Below, in pieces: positions 1-11,226 of a stretch of 64,000 nt of DNA. The stretch is taken from positions 62,001 through 126,000 of the forward strand of contig NZ_FOGI01000017.1 of assembly GCF_900111175.1 (NCBI RefSeq), written 5' to 3'. Position numbers and translations under genes: made by a program. The stretch's first letter is position 1, and the number at the start of each line of letters is the position of its first letter. The DNA is from Actinokineospora terrae. GTDB lineage: Bacteria; Actinomycetota; Actinomycetes; Mycobacteriales; Pseudonocardiaceae. The notes under the pieces are model-generated. The model had not been told where the DNA came from. It searched no databases and saw only the letters and a list, made by a program, of their open reading frames with translations.

Positions 1-324
1 AGGGACACCCTGCGCACCTCCTCGCGTCGCGACGCCGGTCCCCGTCGGCAGGGTGGGGCCGGGCGTCGCCGGTGGTTCGCGCGCCGCGGTGCACAGCGCG
101 CGATCGGATCTCTCCGAGGTTGCCCTATGGCCGACGACAGGCGCACATCTCAACTATGCATAGCGGCCACCTATGCCCTGTACTGGGAAAATGGGATCAA
201 CTCGGCGGTCGGCGGAGGCCGGTTGACCGTCCATGTAGGACCATAAGACGCGCGCGGGAGGTGCTGATTCACGCGATCATCCGATGTCCGGTGGGTGACG
301 GACATGGGAACTGGGAAGGAAATA
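1..324. other. gene-free leading region
   Basis: I see no convincing gene here. The open frames that cross it are unusually rich in Arg and Pro and lack any family pattern. It is presumably the upstream region of the chitinase gene, whose operators begin at 325. The end of a gene truncated by the window edge cannot be excluded for the first 100 bases. Confidence 0.5.
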
Positions 325-340
325 ATTGGTCTAGACCGGT
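325..340. promoter_or_regulatory. DasR-type operator (dre) 1 upstream of chitinase
   Basis: The 16-mer ATTGGTCTAGACCGGT is an inverted repeat close to the Streptomyces DasR-responsive element consensus A(G/C)TGGTCTAGACCA(G/C)T. It overlaps the first base of the probable -35 box (340-345) of the chitinase promoter. Its centre is 23 bp from that of the second site, about two helical turns, so two dimers could bind one DNA face. DasR is a GntR-family repressor released by glucosamine-6-phosphate; none is encoded in this window. Confidence 0.75.
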
Positions 341-369
341 TGAGTTATGTGGTTTAGACCACTTACGCT
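340..369 (+). promoter_or_regulatory. probable chitinase promoter
   Basis: TTGAGT (340-345) and TACGCT (364-369) are separated by 18 bp, fitting a housekeeping-sigma promoter. The second dre site fills the spacer exactly, the position expected for steric repression. Assigned by pattern only. Confidence 0.5.
348..363. promoter_or_regulatory. DasR-type operator (dre) 2 upstream of chitinase
   Basis: The 16-mer TGTGGTTTAGACCACT matches the DasR dre consensus with a single T for C in the left core half. It lies inside the -35/-10 spacer of the chitinase promoter. A third copy precedes the chitin-active LPMO gene at 32999-33014. Confidence 0.75.
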
Positions 370-414
370 CATGCACATCCCTGCATCCCTGCTCGTGTCC
401 CCAGGAGGTGAAGC

Positions 415-2835
415 GTGGTCAGAAAGAGCCTCCCCTTGCTCCTCTTGCTGGCTCTGCTCTCCGGTATCACCCTCGCGGTCTCGGCGGCGCCAAGCAACAC
501 CGCCGCCGCGGCCGACAACTCCGACTGCCGCCCGGACGGGTTGGCCACGACGGCGAACCTCGCGGTGCCCTACTGTCTCGCCTACGACACCGACGGCCGC
601 GAGAAGATGGGTGCCGACCACCCGCGCCGCGTGATCGGGTACTTCACCAGTTGGCGCACCGGCAAGAACGGCCAGCCCGCGTACCTGGCCAGCAACATCC
701 CGTGGAGCAAGATCACCCACATCAACTACGCGTTCGCGCACATCGACGGCGCGGGCAAGGTCTCGGTCGGCCCCGACTCGGCCGACAACCCGGCGACCGG
801 CATGACCTGGCCGGGTGTCGCCGGTGCCGAGATGGACCCGTCGCTGCCCTACAAGGGGCACTTCAACCTGCTGAACAAGTACAAGAAGCAGTACCCCAAC
901 GTGAAGACGCTGATCTCGGTCGGCGGCTGGGCGGAGACCGGCGGCTACATCGGCGCCGACGGCAAGCGCGTCGCCGACGGCGGCTTCTACGCCATGACCG
1001 ACTCCGCGGCGAAGATCAACACCTTCGCCGACTCGGCGGTGGACTTCATCCGCAAGTACGGCTTCAACGGCGTGGACATCGACTACGAGTACGCCACCTC
1101 GATGTCGAACTCGGGCAACCCCGACGACTTCACCGTCTCCAACCCGCGCCGCGCCAAGCTGATGGCCGGGTACGTGACGCTGATGAAGACGCTGCGCGAG
1201 AAGCTCGACGCGGCCGCCGTCGCCGACAACAAGTACTACACGCTCTCGGTCGCCGCGCCGTCCTCCGGCTACATGCTGCGCGGCATGGACACCTACCAGG
1301 TCACCCAGTACCTGGACTACCTCAACATGATGACCTACGACCTGCACGGGGCGTGGAACAACTTCGTCGGCCCGAACGCCGCGCTCTACGACGACGGCAA
1401 GGACGCGGAGCTCCAGTTCTGGCAGTACTACACGACCTCGCAGTACGCGGGGCTCGGTTACCTGAACAGCGACTGGTCCTACCACTACTTCCGCGGTGCC
1501 ATGGGCGCGGGGCGGATCAACCTCGGAGTCCCGTACTACACCCGGGGTTGGCAGAACGTCACCGGCGGCACCAACGGGCTGTGGGGTTCGGCGCCACTAC
1601 CGGACCAGACCAAGTGCCCGCCGGGCACCGGTGGCACGGTCGGCTCCAAGACCTCGTGCGGCAACGGCGCGGTCGGCATCGACAACCTGTGGCACGACGA
1701 GGACACCAAGGGCAGTGAGGTCCCGGCGGGCTCCAACCCGCTGTGGCACACCAAGAACCTCGCCGAGGGCAAGGTCGGCAGCTACGGCCCCGCCTACGGC
1801 CTCGACCCGACCAACAAGCCCGAGGACCGGCTGACCGGCACCTACGCCCGCAACTACGACTCGACCCTGGTCGCGCCGTGGCTGTGGAACGCGCAGAAGA
1901 AGGTCTTCCTGTCCACTGAGGACGAGCAGTCGCTCGGCACCAAGGCGCAGTACGTCGTCGACCGCGGCCTGGGCGGCATCATGATCTGGGAGCTGGCCGG
2001 CGACTACGCCTACGACCAGACCAAGGGCGAGTGGTTCATGGGCAACACGCTGACCACGCTGCTCTACGACAAGTTCAAGACCGCCTCGCCCTACGGCAAC
2101 ACCAAGGCCAAGATCGCCATGCCCAGCGACGTGCTGGACGTGAAGTTCACCCTCGGCGGCTTCCCGGTCGGCGACGCGAACTACCCGATCACGCCCAAGG
2201 CGAAGGTCACCAACTCCTCGACCACGACCCTGCCCGGCGGCACCGAGATCCAGTTCGACTACGGGACCTCGGCCCCGCCGACCATCGGGCAGCAGTCCGG
2301 CTGGAGCCTGTCGGTGGTCTCCACCGGCCACACCGGCAACAACATCGGTGGGCTCAAGGGCGACCTGCACCGCTTCTCGCTGAAGCTGCCGTCCTGGCAG
2401 AGCCTGGCGCCGGGCGCCAGCGCCGAGGTGCAGCTGTCCTACTACCTGCCGGTGGCGACCCCGTCGAACATCACCATCACCTTCGGCGGCAAGTCCTACA
2501 CCGCGGCCCAGGAGTACCTGCGCGGCACGGGCGGCACCCCGCCGACGTCGACGACCACGACCCCGCCGTCGTCGACGACCACCACCAGCACGACCACCAC
2601 GCCGCCGACGTCGACCACGACCACGACCACGACGTCGACGACCACGACGACCACCACCACGACCAAGCCGCCCGCGTGCACCGCGGCTGCCTGGGACGCG
2701 GCGAAGGTCTACGCGGCGGGCGGGACGACCGTGTCCTACAACGGTCGGCAGTACAAGAACAAGTGGTGGACCCAGGGCGACCGCCCGGACCTGAGCGGTC
2801 AGTGGGGTGTGTGGCAGGACCTCGGTCCCTGCTGA
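415..2835 (+). CDS. secreted GH18 chitinase with C-terminal CBM5/12
   Basis: An exported chitinase that hydrolyses beta-1,4-GlcNAc polymers. The GTG start is set by AGGAGGTG six bases upstream. A signal peptide (about residues 1-33) is followed by a GH18 barrel with SVGGW (168-172) and the catalytic signature DIDYE (D221, D223, acid E225). Then come a beta-rich domain (about 580-705), a Thr/Ser/Pro linker made of (ACG)n-type runs, and a terminal chitin-binding module with Trp-Trp and a closing Cys (about 755-806). At 806 residues it is long but normal for multidomain actinomycete chitinases. Two DasR-type operators lie in the promoter, so induction by chitin-derived amino sugars is likely. 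Function certain; exo or endo mode not assignable. Confidence 0.95.
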   Translation: MVRKSLPLLLLLALLSGITLAVSAAPSNTAAAADNSDCRPDGLATTANLAVPYCLAYDTDGREKMGADHPRRVIGYFTSWRTGKNGQPAYLASNIPWSKITHINYAFAHIDGAGKVSVGPDSADNPATGMTWPGVAGAEMDPSLPYKGHFNLLNKYKKQYPNVKTLISVGGWAETGGYIGADGKRVADGGFYAMTDSAAKINTFADSAVDFIRKYGFNGVDIDYEYATSMSNSGNPDDFTVSNPRRAKLMAGYVTLMKTLREKLDAAAVADNKYYTLSVAAPSSGYMLRGMDTYQVTQYLDYLNMMTYDLHGAWNNFVGPNAALYDDGKDAELQFWQYYTTSQYAGLGYLNSDWSYHYFRGAMGAGRINLGVPYYTRGWQNVTGGTNGLWGSAPLPDQTKCPPGTGGTVGSKTSCGNGAVGIDNLWHDEDTKGSEVPAGSNPLWHTKNLAEGKVGSYGPAYGLDPTNKPEDRLTGTYARNYDSTLVAPWLWNAQKKVFLSTEDEQSLGTKAQYVVDRGLGGIMIWELAGDYAYDQTKGEWFMGNTLTTLLYDKFKTASPYGNTKAKIAMPSDVLDVKFTLGGFPVGDANYPITPKAKVTNSSTTTLPGGTEIQFDYGTSAPPTIGQQSGWSLSVVSTGHTGNNIGGLKGDLHRFSLKLPSWQSLAPGASAEVQLSYYLPVATPSNITITFGGKSYTAAQEYLRGTGGTPPTSTTTTPPSSTTTTSTTTTPPTSTTTTTTTSTTTTTTTTTKPPACTAAAWDAAKVYAAGGTTVSYNGRQYKNKWWTQGDRPDLSGQWGVWQDLGPC

Positions 2836-2849
2836 TCCACCTGAGGTGA

Positions 2850-2876
2850 CCGGGTCCGCCGTGCAGGCGGACCCGG
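2850..2876 (+). terminator. hairpin after chitinase gene
   Basis: CCGGGTCCGCC and GGCGGACCCGG form a perfect 11-bp stem with a 5-base loop 14 bases after the chitinase stop. There is no T-tract, as is common in high-GC actinomycetes. Confidence 0.75.
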
Positions 2877-2986
2877 TGTGAGAGCAACGCGGGACGATCG
2901 CCGGTGTACCCGGCCCGGCGGTCGCCCCGCGGTCCACTCGGACCGGCCCTGGGAACCCTGCCCCGGGGCCGGTCTTTCTCGTCCTG

Positions 2987-3574
2987 CTACGTGCTGGGAA
3001 CCGCCGAGTTCGGGTTCACGCCCGCGAAGGCGAGACCGATGACGAACCCGGCCACCTCCTCCACCTGCCTGGCGCGGCTCAGCGGCCCGAGGACCGCGGG
3101 CGTGGCACCGGTGTCGCGGACCAGCTCGGCGACGGTGTCGAGCGCGTCCTGGTCGTCGCCGCAGAGCGGGACCGTGGTGCCTGTCGCGTCGGCCCACTGC
3201 GCGGCGGGGAACAGGTGGAACGCCTTGACCACGCGGGCCCCGCTCCGGTCGGCGATGAACTCGGCCGCCGAGGTACCAGGCAGCAGGACACCGACTCCGT
3301 GCTCGACGGCGTTCGTGGGGTCGATGAGCGTCTTGCCGCGCAGCGCGTCCCCAACGGCCGCCAAGACGTCCGGCACGCCCTCCCAGCGCACGGCCAGCAG
3401 GACGACGTCCGAGTTCGTGACGGCCTCGCGCAACGTCGCCGCGGTGGCGCCCAGCCGGTCGGCGAGGGCGCGGGTGTTGGCGGGGGAGCGGCCCGCGACG
3501 GTGAGGTCGTGATTGGCCCAGCGGGCGCCGAGGGCGGTCGCGACCGCGCCGGTGCCGAGGATTCCGATTCGCAT
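2987..3574 (-). CDS. NADPH-dependent F420 reductase-like oxidoreductase
   Basis: A 195-residue Rossmann protein beginning MRIGILGTGAVATAL, the GxGxxA dinucleotide motif typical of the coenzyme F420-dependent NADP oxidoreductase family. Later landmarks fit that family: LIDPTNAV near residue 95, VVKAFHLFPAAQW near 130 and LCGDD near 150. An in-frame upstream extension exists, but the dinucleotide motif starts exactly at this ATG. It is divergent from an HxlR-type regulator 64 bp away, a very common pairing in which the regulator controls the reductase. The natural substrate is unknown, and F420 versus NADP use cannot be decided from sequence. Confidence 0.85.
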   Translation of the reverse strand: MRIGILGTGAVATALGARWANHDLTVAGRSPANTRALADRLGATAATLREAVTNSDVVLLAVRWEGVPDVLAAVGDALRGKTLIDPTNAVEHGVGVLLPGTSAAEFIADRSGARVVKAFHLFPAAQWADATGTTVPLCGDDQDALDTVAELVRDTGATPAVLGPLSRARQVEEVAGFVIGLAFAGVNPNSAVPST

Positions 3575-3638
3575 GCCGCGACGGTAGGCAGTTCGACGCG
3601 CACCGAACGGTAGGTGTCGAGCGGGGCACAATGGGGCC

Positions 3639-3968
3639 ATGTGCGAGGAGTGGGTGGCGGACTGCCGTCTGCGGGCGGGCACCGACCTGTTCGCCCACCG
3701 GTGGGACCCGGTGCTGCTGGCCGCGCTGCGCCCCGCCCCGCTGCGCCGGGTCGATCTGCGCGGGTACGTCGGCGGCATCAGCGACAAGGCGCTCACCGAG
3801 TCGCTGCGCCGCCTGCTCGACCGCGGCCTCGTCGAGCGCCACCGCCACGCCGAGGCGCCGCCCAGGGTCACCTACCGGCTCAGCGCACTGGGCGTGACCC
3901 TGGTGGACGGCCCATTGCGCGCATTGGGGGACTGGGTACTCGAACACGGTGACGCGCTGCTCGGCTGA
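3639..3968 (+). CDS. HxlR-family transcriptional regulator
   Basis: A 109-residue winged-helix protein of HxlR/DUF24 type: an N-terminal Cys (C2), then the family pattern RWDPVLLAALRP, LRGYVGGISDKALTESLRRL as recognition helix, and the wing LVERHRHAEAPPRVTYRLSA. HxlR proteins often sense electrophiles or redox state through an N-terminal Cys, and C2 and C10 are candidates here. It is divergently transcribed from the F420/NADP reductase-like gene (start-to-start 64 bp), so it probably acts on the shared intergenic region. The ligand is unknown. Confidence 0.85.
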   Translation: MCEEWVADCRLRAGTDLFAHRWDPVLLAALRPAPLRRVDLRGYVGGISDKALTESLRRLLDRGLVERHRHAEAPPRVTYRLSALGVTLVDGPLRALGDWVLEHGDALLG

Positions 3969-4153
3969 GAAATTCTCTTGTACGCTGGACAATGCTGCCG
4001 TTACATCTGGGAAATCCCCACTTGGGGCACTTGTGGCGGTTCGGCGGGCGGTGCCACCTGCGGTGATGGGAACAAGACCGGCGTAATAACGCCGCTTGAT
4101 GTGTCAGGCCTATATCTGACCGTGATGTCTGTTTCTAGACTCGGGGAGCCGAA

Positions 4154-4169
4154 GTGTTCGCGAGAACAC
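4154..4169. promoter_or_regulatory. inverted repeat upstream of snapalysin
   Basis: GTGTTC-GCGA-GAACAC is a perfect 6+4+6 inverted repeat 32 bases before the snapalysin start, in an otherwise gene-free 233-bp interval. It could be an operator or a 5'-UTR hairpin. Half-site polarity is opposite to a LexA box, so it is not an SOS operator. Confidence 0.35.
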
Positions 4170-4201
4170 CTTTCCCTGCATCGCAACGCTAGGAGAGCCC
4201 T

Positions 4202-4756
4202 ATGTCCCTGCGTGGATACACGCGCGTCCTCATCGCCGGTGCCGCCATGGTGCTCGGCCTGACCGGGATGACGGCCACCGCGGCCGCCGCCCCGGCGGCC
4301 CAGCAGGCAGCGCCCACCGTCGCCGCCCGCACCGTCTACTACAGCGCCACCGGGTACAGCTCCCAGGCCGACCAGGCCGCCCAGATCTGGAACTCCCGGG
4401 TGCCCAACCTCCGGCTGGTCCGCGGCGGCAACGCCACCATCCGCATCTCCGCCACCAACGGCGGCGGTTCCCGGGCCTACCCCTGCGGCCTGGGCTGCGG
4501 GACGATCTACATCGACAACCGCGACGTGGCCGCGGGCAACGACGCGCTGCGCATCGTGGCCCACGAGATCGGGCACGCCCTCGGCCTGCCGGACAACTAC
4601 AACGGCGTCTGCTCCCAGCTGATGTCCGGTGGCAGCGCGGGCACCTCCTGCCGCAACCCGTACCCGAACGCCACCGAGTCCAACCGGGTCAACCAGCTCT
4701 TCGCGGGCCGCGCGCAGCTCGCCCCGCTCAGCGAGACCCGGGTCTACGCAGGCTGA
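4202..4756 (+). CDS. snapalysin-type zinc metalloprotease (peptidase M7)
   Basis: A secreted small metalloprotease of 184 residues. AGGAGA lies seven bases before the ATG. The signal peptide runs to about AAAAPAA (residue 30) with a short propeptide after it. The zinc site HEIGHALGLPD (H121, E122, H125, D131) is the HExxHxxGxxD pattern that defines snapalysin, where Asp is the third ligand, and it is followed by a Met-turn (CSQLMSGG). Four Cys near 95-99 and 137-150 probably form disulfides. In Streptomyces snapalysin genes are often next to a LysR activator; none is adjacent here. It ends convergently with dinB across a shared terminator. Confidence 0.93.
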   Translation: MSLRGYTRVLIAGAAMVLGLTGMTATAAAAPAAQQAAPTVAARTVYYSATGYSSQADQAAQIWNSRVPNLRLVRGGNATIRISATNGGGSRAYPCGLGCGTIYIDNRDVAAGNDALRIVAHEIGHALGLPDNYNGVCSQLMSGGSAGTSCRNPYPNATESNRVNQLFAGRAQLAPLSETRVYAG

Positions 4757-4811
4757 CCCACCCCCCGCGGTCTGTCCCCCGGCGGTCCCGCGCCGCGTCG
4801 ACCGCACCACA

Positions 4812-4851
4812 CCGAGGCCCCGGCGGGCAGTCCCGCCAGCCGGGGCCTCGG
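4812..4851. terminator. bidirectional terminator between snapalysin and dinB
   Basis: CCGAGGCCCCGG and CCGGGGCCTCGG are complementary arms around an inner CGGGC/CCCGC pairing, between two convergent genes (stops at 4756 and 4874). It can serve both strands. Confidence 0.75.
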
Positions 4852-4873
4852 TGCTGTCCGCTGTGGACCTCGC

Positions 4874-6070
4874 TCAGTCGGGCAGGACCGGCATCTCCTC
4901 CTGCGGTCGGTGGCGCAGCAGCGCGGCACGGGTGACGGCGGTGGAGCCGAAGCGGCCGCGCAGGGAGTCCAGCGTGACGTCCAGGGCGGCGCGGTCGGGG
5001 CCGCCGTCGAAGGGCAGTTCCAGTTGGATGGCGTCGTCGTCGAAGTTGGACAGCGACAGGCCGATCAGGGTGATGCCGCGGTCGGCGATCATCGGCCACG
5101 CGGTGGTGAGCAGGGCGCGCGCCGCGGCGAGGATGACCTCGGTCCCGTTGGTGGGCTTGGGAACCGTGTGCGAGCGGGTCGCCCGGGTGAAGTCGGCGAA
5201 GCGCAGGCGCAGGGTGACCGTGCGGCAGGCCCGGTCCGCGGCGCGCAGCCTGCGGCCGAGGCGGTCGGCGAGCCCGGCGGTGAACTCGTCCAACTCGGTG
5301 AGGCCGCGCCTGCGCGACCCCAGTGCCCGCTGCGCGCCCATCGACCGGCGGCGCTGTCCGACCCGCACGCGGCGGGGGTCGCGGTTGTGGGCGAGCGCGT
5401 GCAGGTGTCGACCGGAGCCCGCGCCCAGCATGCTCACCAGTTCGCGGACGTCGAACGCCGCGACCTCGCCGACCGTGGTGATGCCCAGCGCGCGCAGCTT
5501 GCCCGACGTCACCACGCCGACACCCCAGAGGCGCTCGACCGGGAGCGGGTGCAGGAAGGCCAGCTCGGCGTCGTGCGGTACGACCAGCAGGCCGTCCGGT
5601 TTCGCCACCCCGCTGGCGACCTTGGCGAGGAACTTCGTGCGGGCAACGCCAACCGTGATCGGTAGACCGACCCGCCGCGCGACCTCCGCGCGCAGCGTCG
5701 TGGCGATCTGCCGGGGTGGCCCCGCGATCTTGCGCAGCCCGCCGACGTCGAGGAACGCCTCGTCGATGGAGATCCCCTCCACCAGCGGCGTCGTGTCCCG
5801 GAAGACCTCGAACACCGCCTTCGACGCCGCCGAGTACGCCGCCATCCTGGGCTGGACCACCACCGCGTCCGGGCACAGCAGCCTGGCCTGCCGCCCGCCC
5901 ATCGCCGTCCGCACGCCCCTGGCCTTGGCCTCGTAGCTGGCCGCCAGCACCACACCCGTGCCGACGATCACCGGCCGCCCGCGCAGCGCCGGGTCGTCGC
6001 GCTGCTCGACCGAGGCGTAGAACGCGTCCAGGTCGGCGTGCAGGATGGGGCCGTCGTTCGACACGAACAT
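4874..6070 (-). CDS. dinB: DNA polymerase IV (Y-family)
   Basis: A Y-family translesion polymerase of 398 residues. It has ILHADLDAFYASVEQ at the N-terminus (catalytic Asp), SYEAKARGVRTAM, and the second catalytic site GISIDEAFLDVGG near residue 100, followed by helix-hairpin-helix and little-finger regions. It synthesises DNA across damage with low fidelity. A perfect LexA palindrome (6064-6077) overlaps the proposed ATG; the next in-frame start, GTG at 6064, also retains the whole catalytic domain, so the exact start is unsure by two codons. It is divergent from a DUF1801-like gene only 46 bp away. Expression should be SOS-induced. Confidence 0.93.
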   Translation of the reverse strand: MFVSNDGPILHADLDAFYASVEQRDDPALRGRPVIVGTGVVLAASYEAKARGVRTAMGGRQARLLCPDAVVVQPRMAAYSAASKAVFEVFRDTTPLVEGISIDEAFLDVGGLRKIAGPPRQIATTLRAEVARRVGLPITVGVARTKFLAKVASGVAKPDGLLVVPHDAELAFLHPLPVERLWGVGVVTSGKLRALGITTVGEVAAFDVRELVSMLGAGSGRHLHALAHNRDPRRVRVGQRRRSMGAQRALGSRRRGLTELDEFTAGLADRLGRRLRAADRACRTVTLRLRFADFTRATRSHTVPKPTNGTEVILAAARALLTTAWPMIADRGITLIGLSLSNFDDDAIQLELPFDGGPDRAALDVTLDSLRGRFGSTAVTRAALLRHRPQEEMPVLPD

Positions 6071-6077
6071 ATGTTCG
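6064..6077. promoter_or_regulatory. LexA (SOS) box on the dinB start
   Basis: CGAACATATGTTCG is a perfect 14-bp palindrome matching the Gram-positive/actinobacterial LexA consensus CGAACRNRYGTTCG. It covers the proposed dinB start codon on the minus strand and lies 40-53 bp before the divergent DUF1801-like gene, so it may also affect that gene. Confidence 0.88.
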
Positions 6078-6116
6078 CATGGGGTGTCAACGGCGCAGGT
6101 CAGCTACCGTGTGCGC

Positions 6117-6539
6117 ATGATCGTGGCGCAGGAGTACGCGGACCGGCACACCCCGGCGGAGGCCGCCGCGGTGCTGGCGCTGCACGAGGCGGTGACCGCC
6201 GCAGGGCCGGACCTGGAGGTGGCGGTCAAGTACGGCCTGCTGATGTACACCGTCGACGGCGGCTGGAAGCACTGGGTGGCCGGGATCAACATCACCCGCA
6301 AGGGCGCCTGCCTGCGGTTCCTGTGGGGCGTGCTGCTCGACGACCCGCTCGGCGTGCTCCGCGCGGGCACCTCCACCCTGATGACCTGGGACATCCCGAT
6401 CGGCACGGAGATCGACGCCGCCCAGGTCGGCGCCTACGTCCGTGAGGCGATCGCCAAGCGCGACCACTTCAAGGCCAACTCCGACGACATCGCTGCGGTC
6501 GCCAAGGCTGTCAACGCTGCTAAGCAACGCTTGCGTTAA
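6117..6539 (+). CDS. DUF1801-like protein
   Basis: A 140-residue protein resembling the YdhG/DUF1801 family: an alpha-helical N-terminus (HTPAEAAAVLALHEAV), then VAVKYGLLMYTVDGGWKHWVAGI in the conserved beta core, and a C-terminal helix rich in Lys and Ala. The biochemical function of the family is unknown. TACCGT (6105-6110) lies six bases before this ATG, suggesting a leaderless transcript; the open frame extends upstream, but that would run through the LexA box. Its shared intergenic region with dinB makes SOS co-regulation possible. Confidence 0.65.
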   Translation: MIVAQEYADRHTPAEAAAVLALHEAVTAAGPDLEVAVKYGLLMYTVDGGWKHWVAGINITRKGACLRFLWGVLLDDPLGVLRAGTSTLMTWDIPIGTEIDAAQVGAYVREAIAKRDHFKANSDDIAAVAKAVNAAKQRLR

Positions 6540-6561
6540 CGCGCACGGCAAGGTTTACCGT
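6530..6561 (+). promoter_or_regulatory. MerR-type promoter with 19-bp spacer
   Basis: TTGCGT (6531-6536) and TACCGT (6556-6561) are separated by 19 bp, the over-long spacing that MerR-family activators untwist. An inverted repeat, CTTGC (6530-6534) and GCAAG (6548-6552), lies in the spacer. The -10 ends eight bases before the MerR ATG, so the transcript is probably leaderless and the gene autoregulated. Confidence 0.6.
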
Positions 6562-6568
6562 CAGTCCT

Positions 6569-6958
6569 ATGCGGATCGGTGAACTAGCCCGGCGGACCGG
6601 CACCACGACGCGCACCCTGCGGTTCTACGAGGCCCAGGGCCTGCTCGCCGCGCAACGCTCCCCGAACGGCTACCGCTCGTACGACGAGCACGACCTCCGC
6701 CTCGTCACCGAGATCCGCGCCCTGCAGGCCGCGGGCTTCAGCCTCGCCGACACCCGCCCCTTCGTCGCCTGCCTGCGCGCGGGCAACCCGGACGGCGACG
6801 CCTGCGCCGACTCGGTGGCCGTCTACCGCCGCAAACTCGCCGAGGTCGAGGCCTGCCTGGCGCAGCTCACCGACCTGCGCACCGACCTCACCCGCAAACT
6901 CGCCGCCGCCCTGGCCCGCGAACCCCACCCCACCTGCACCGTCCAGGAGACCCCGTGA
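6569..6958 (+). CDS. MerR-family regulator paired with thioredoxin
   Basis: A 129-residue MerR protein: N-terminal winged helix MRIGELARRTGTTTRTLRFY, wing SPNGYRSYDEHD, then the dimerisation helix (KLAEVEACLAQLTDLR). Five Cys are present, including AC in VACLR (about 69), DAC (about 79), EAC (about 96) and a Cys four residues from the end of the HPTCTVQETP tail, so redox or metal sensing is plausible. No SoxR-type CX2CX1CX5C cluster is visible. It overlaps the thioredoxin gene by four bases (ATGA-like), so the two are translated together and the regulator probably controls its own operon from the 19-bp-spacer promoter. Confidence 0.88.
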   Translation: MRIGELARRTGTTTRTLRFYEAQGLLAAQRSPNGYRSYDEHDLRLVTEIRALQAAGFSLADTRPFVACLRAGNPDGDACADSVAVYRRKLAEVEACLAQLTDLRTDLTRKLAAALAREPHPTCTVQETP

Positions 6959-7275
6959 TCACCGCCACCGAGACCACCTTCGCCGACACCGTCCTCACCG
7001 CCGACGGCCCGGTCCTGGTCGACTTCTGGGCCCAGTGGTGCCCGCCCTGCCACATGATCGTCCCCGTCCTGGAGCAGGTCGCGGAGGAACGCCCCATCAC
7101 CGTGGTCAAGCTCAACTCCGACGAGAACCCGGGCGTGGCTCGCGACTACCAGGTGATGTCGCTGCCCACCTTGATCCTCTTCGTGGACGGCAAGCCCGTG
7201 GCCACCTGGGTGGGCGCCCGCTCCAAGTCCCGGCTGCTGGAGGAGTTGGACAAGGCCCTCACCCCAGCCGCTTGA
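6955..7275 (+). CDS. thioredoxin with CPPC active site
   Basis: A 106-residue thioredoxin-fold protein with FWAQWCPPCHMIVPVLEQ, conserved buried Asp (VDFWA) and cis-Pro region (SLPTLILF). The active site is C29-P-P-C32 instead of the usual C-G-P-C, a change expected to alter redox potential and partner choice. There is no signal peptide, so it is cytosolic. The GTG/ATG start overlaps the MerR gene by four bases. It is probably a regulator-linked accessory thioredoxin rather than the main housekeeping one; its partner is unknown. Confidence 0.9.
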   Translation: MITATETTFADTVLTADGPVLVDFWAQWCPPCHMIVPVLEQVAEERPITVVKLNSDENPGVARDYQVMSLPTLILFVDGKPVATWVGARSKSRLLEELDKALTPAA

Positions 7276-7374
7276 CCCGCGCGGCCGCGTCCTAGCCCCG
7301 GGAGTTCGGCTGGTTGGCGCCCGGCGACGGCAATGGACCGGGTTTCTGTCGGTGGGGGTCGCTAGCGTCTGGGG

Positions 7375-7433
7375 GGCTGCTCGGGGGATGGCTGCTCGGA
7401 GGGTAGCTGCTCGGAGGGTGGCTGTCGGGGGAC
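7375..7433. repeat. 15-bp tandem repeat, four copies
   Basis: Four head-to-tail copies of GGCTGCTCGGRGGRT: 7375-7389, 7390-7404, 7405-7419, and a 14-base last copy 7420-7433. They lie in the 224-bp gap between the convergent thioredoxin and metH genes. Not evidently coding. Confidence 0.85.
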
Positions 7434-7442
7434 GGATATGGG

Positions 7443-7484
7443 ACTGGCGCTGGCGCCACCTGGGGGTGGGCGTCCAGCGCCAGT
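7443..7484. terminator. bidirectional terminator, thioredoxin / metH
   Basis: ACTGGCGCTGG (7443-7453) pairs perfectly with CCAGCGCCAGT (7474-7484), with further inner pairing, between convergent genes and 16 bases after the metH stop. Confidence 0.75.
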
Positions 7485-7499
7485 TCGCGTCGGCGTGGG

Positions 7500-11108
<3,609 letters not shown>

Positions 11109-11115
11109 GCGCACA

Positions 11116-11226
11116 CCTCCGGTATCCGGAGGCGCCCTTGTTGCTGGTTGGCTCCCGAACCGGGGGAGCCGGAGCCGAGCGTGGCGGGCTGGGACACCCC
11201 CTGGCCCGTTGCAGCGCCTCTCGGCC
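11116..11226 (-). promoter_or_regulatory. SAH riboswitch with Shine-Dalgarno switch, metH leader
   Basis: Read on the minus strand: GGCCGAG (11226-11220), AGGCGC then UGCAAC, an internal stem CGGGC/GCCCG, then CCACGCUCGGCU closing P1. This is the layout of the S-adenosylhomocysteine riboswitch. The required pseudoknot is present: AGGCGC (11219-11214) is complementary to GCGCCU (11135-11130). Between them is an optional hairpin, GGCTCCC/GGGAGCC (11150-11170). The pseudoknot 3' strand shares CCU with the anti-Shine-Dalgarno arm CCTCCGG, which pairs with CCGGAGG (11116-11132) containing the metH ribosome binding site. SAH binding should therefore free the site and turn translation on. A -10 box TAGTGT (11242-11237) places transcription start at the aptamer edge. 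Confidence 0.88.

Noticed and set aside
2560..2670. ACG/ACC-rich repeats at the chitinase 3' end as a repeat element
   Set aside because: They encode the in-frame Thr linker of the enzyme.
4134..4140. TCTAGAC near the snapalysin promoter as a further DasR site
   Set aside because: Only the central six bases match; the TGGT and ACCA arms are missing.
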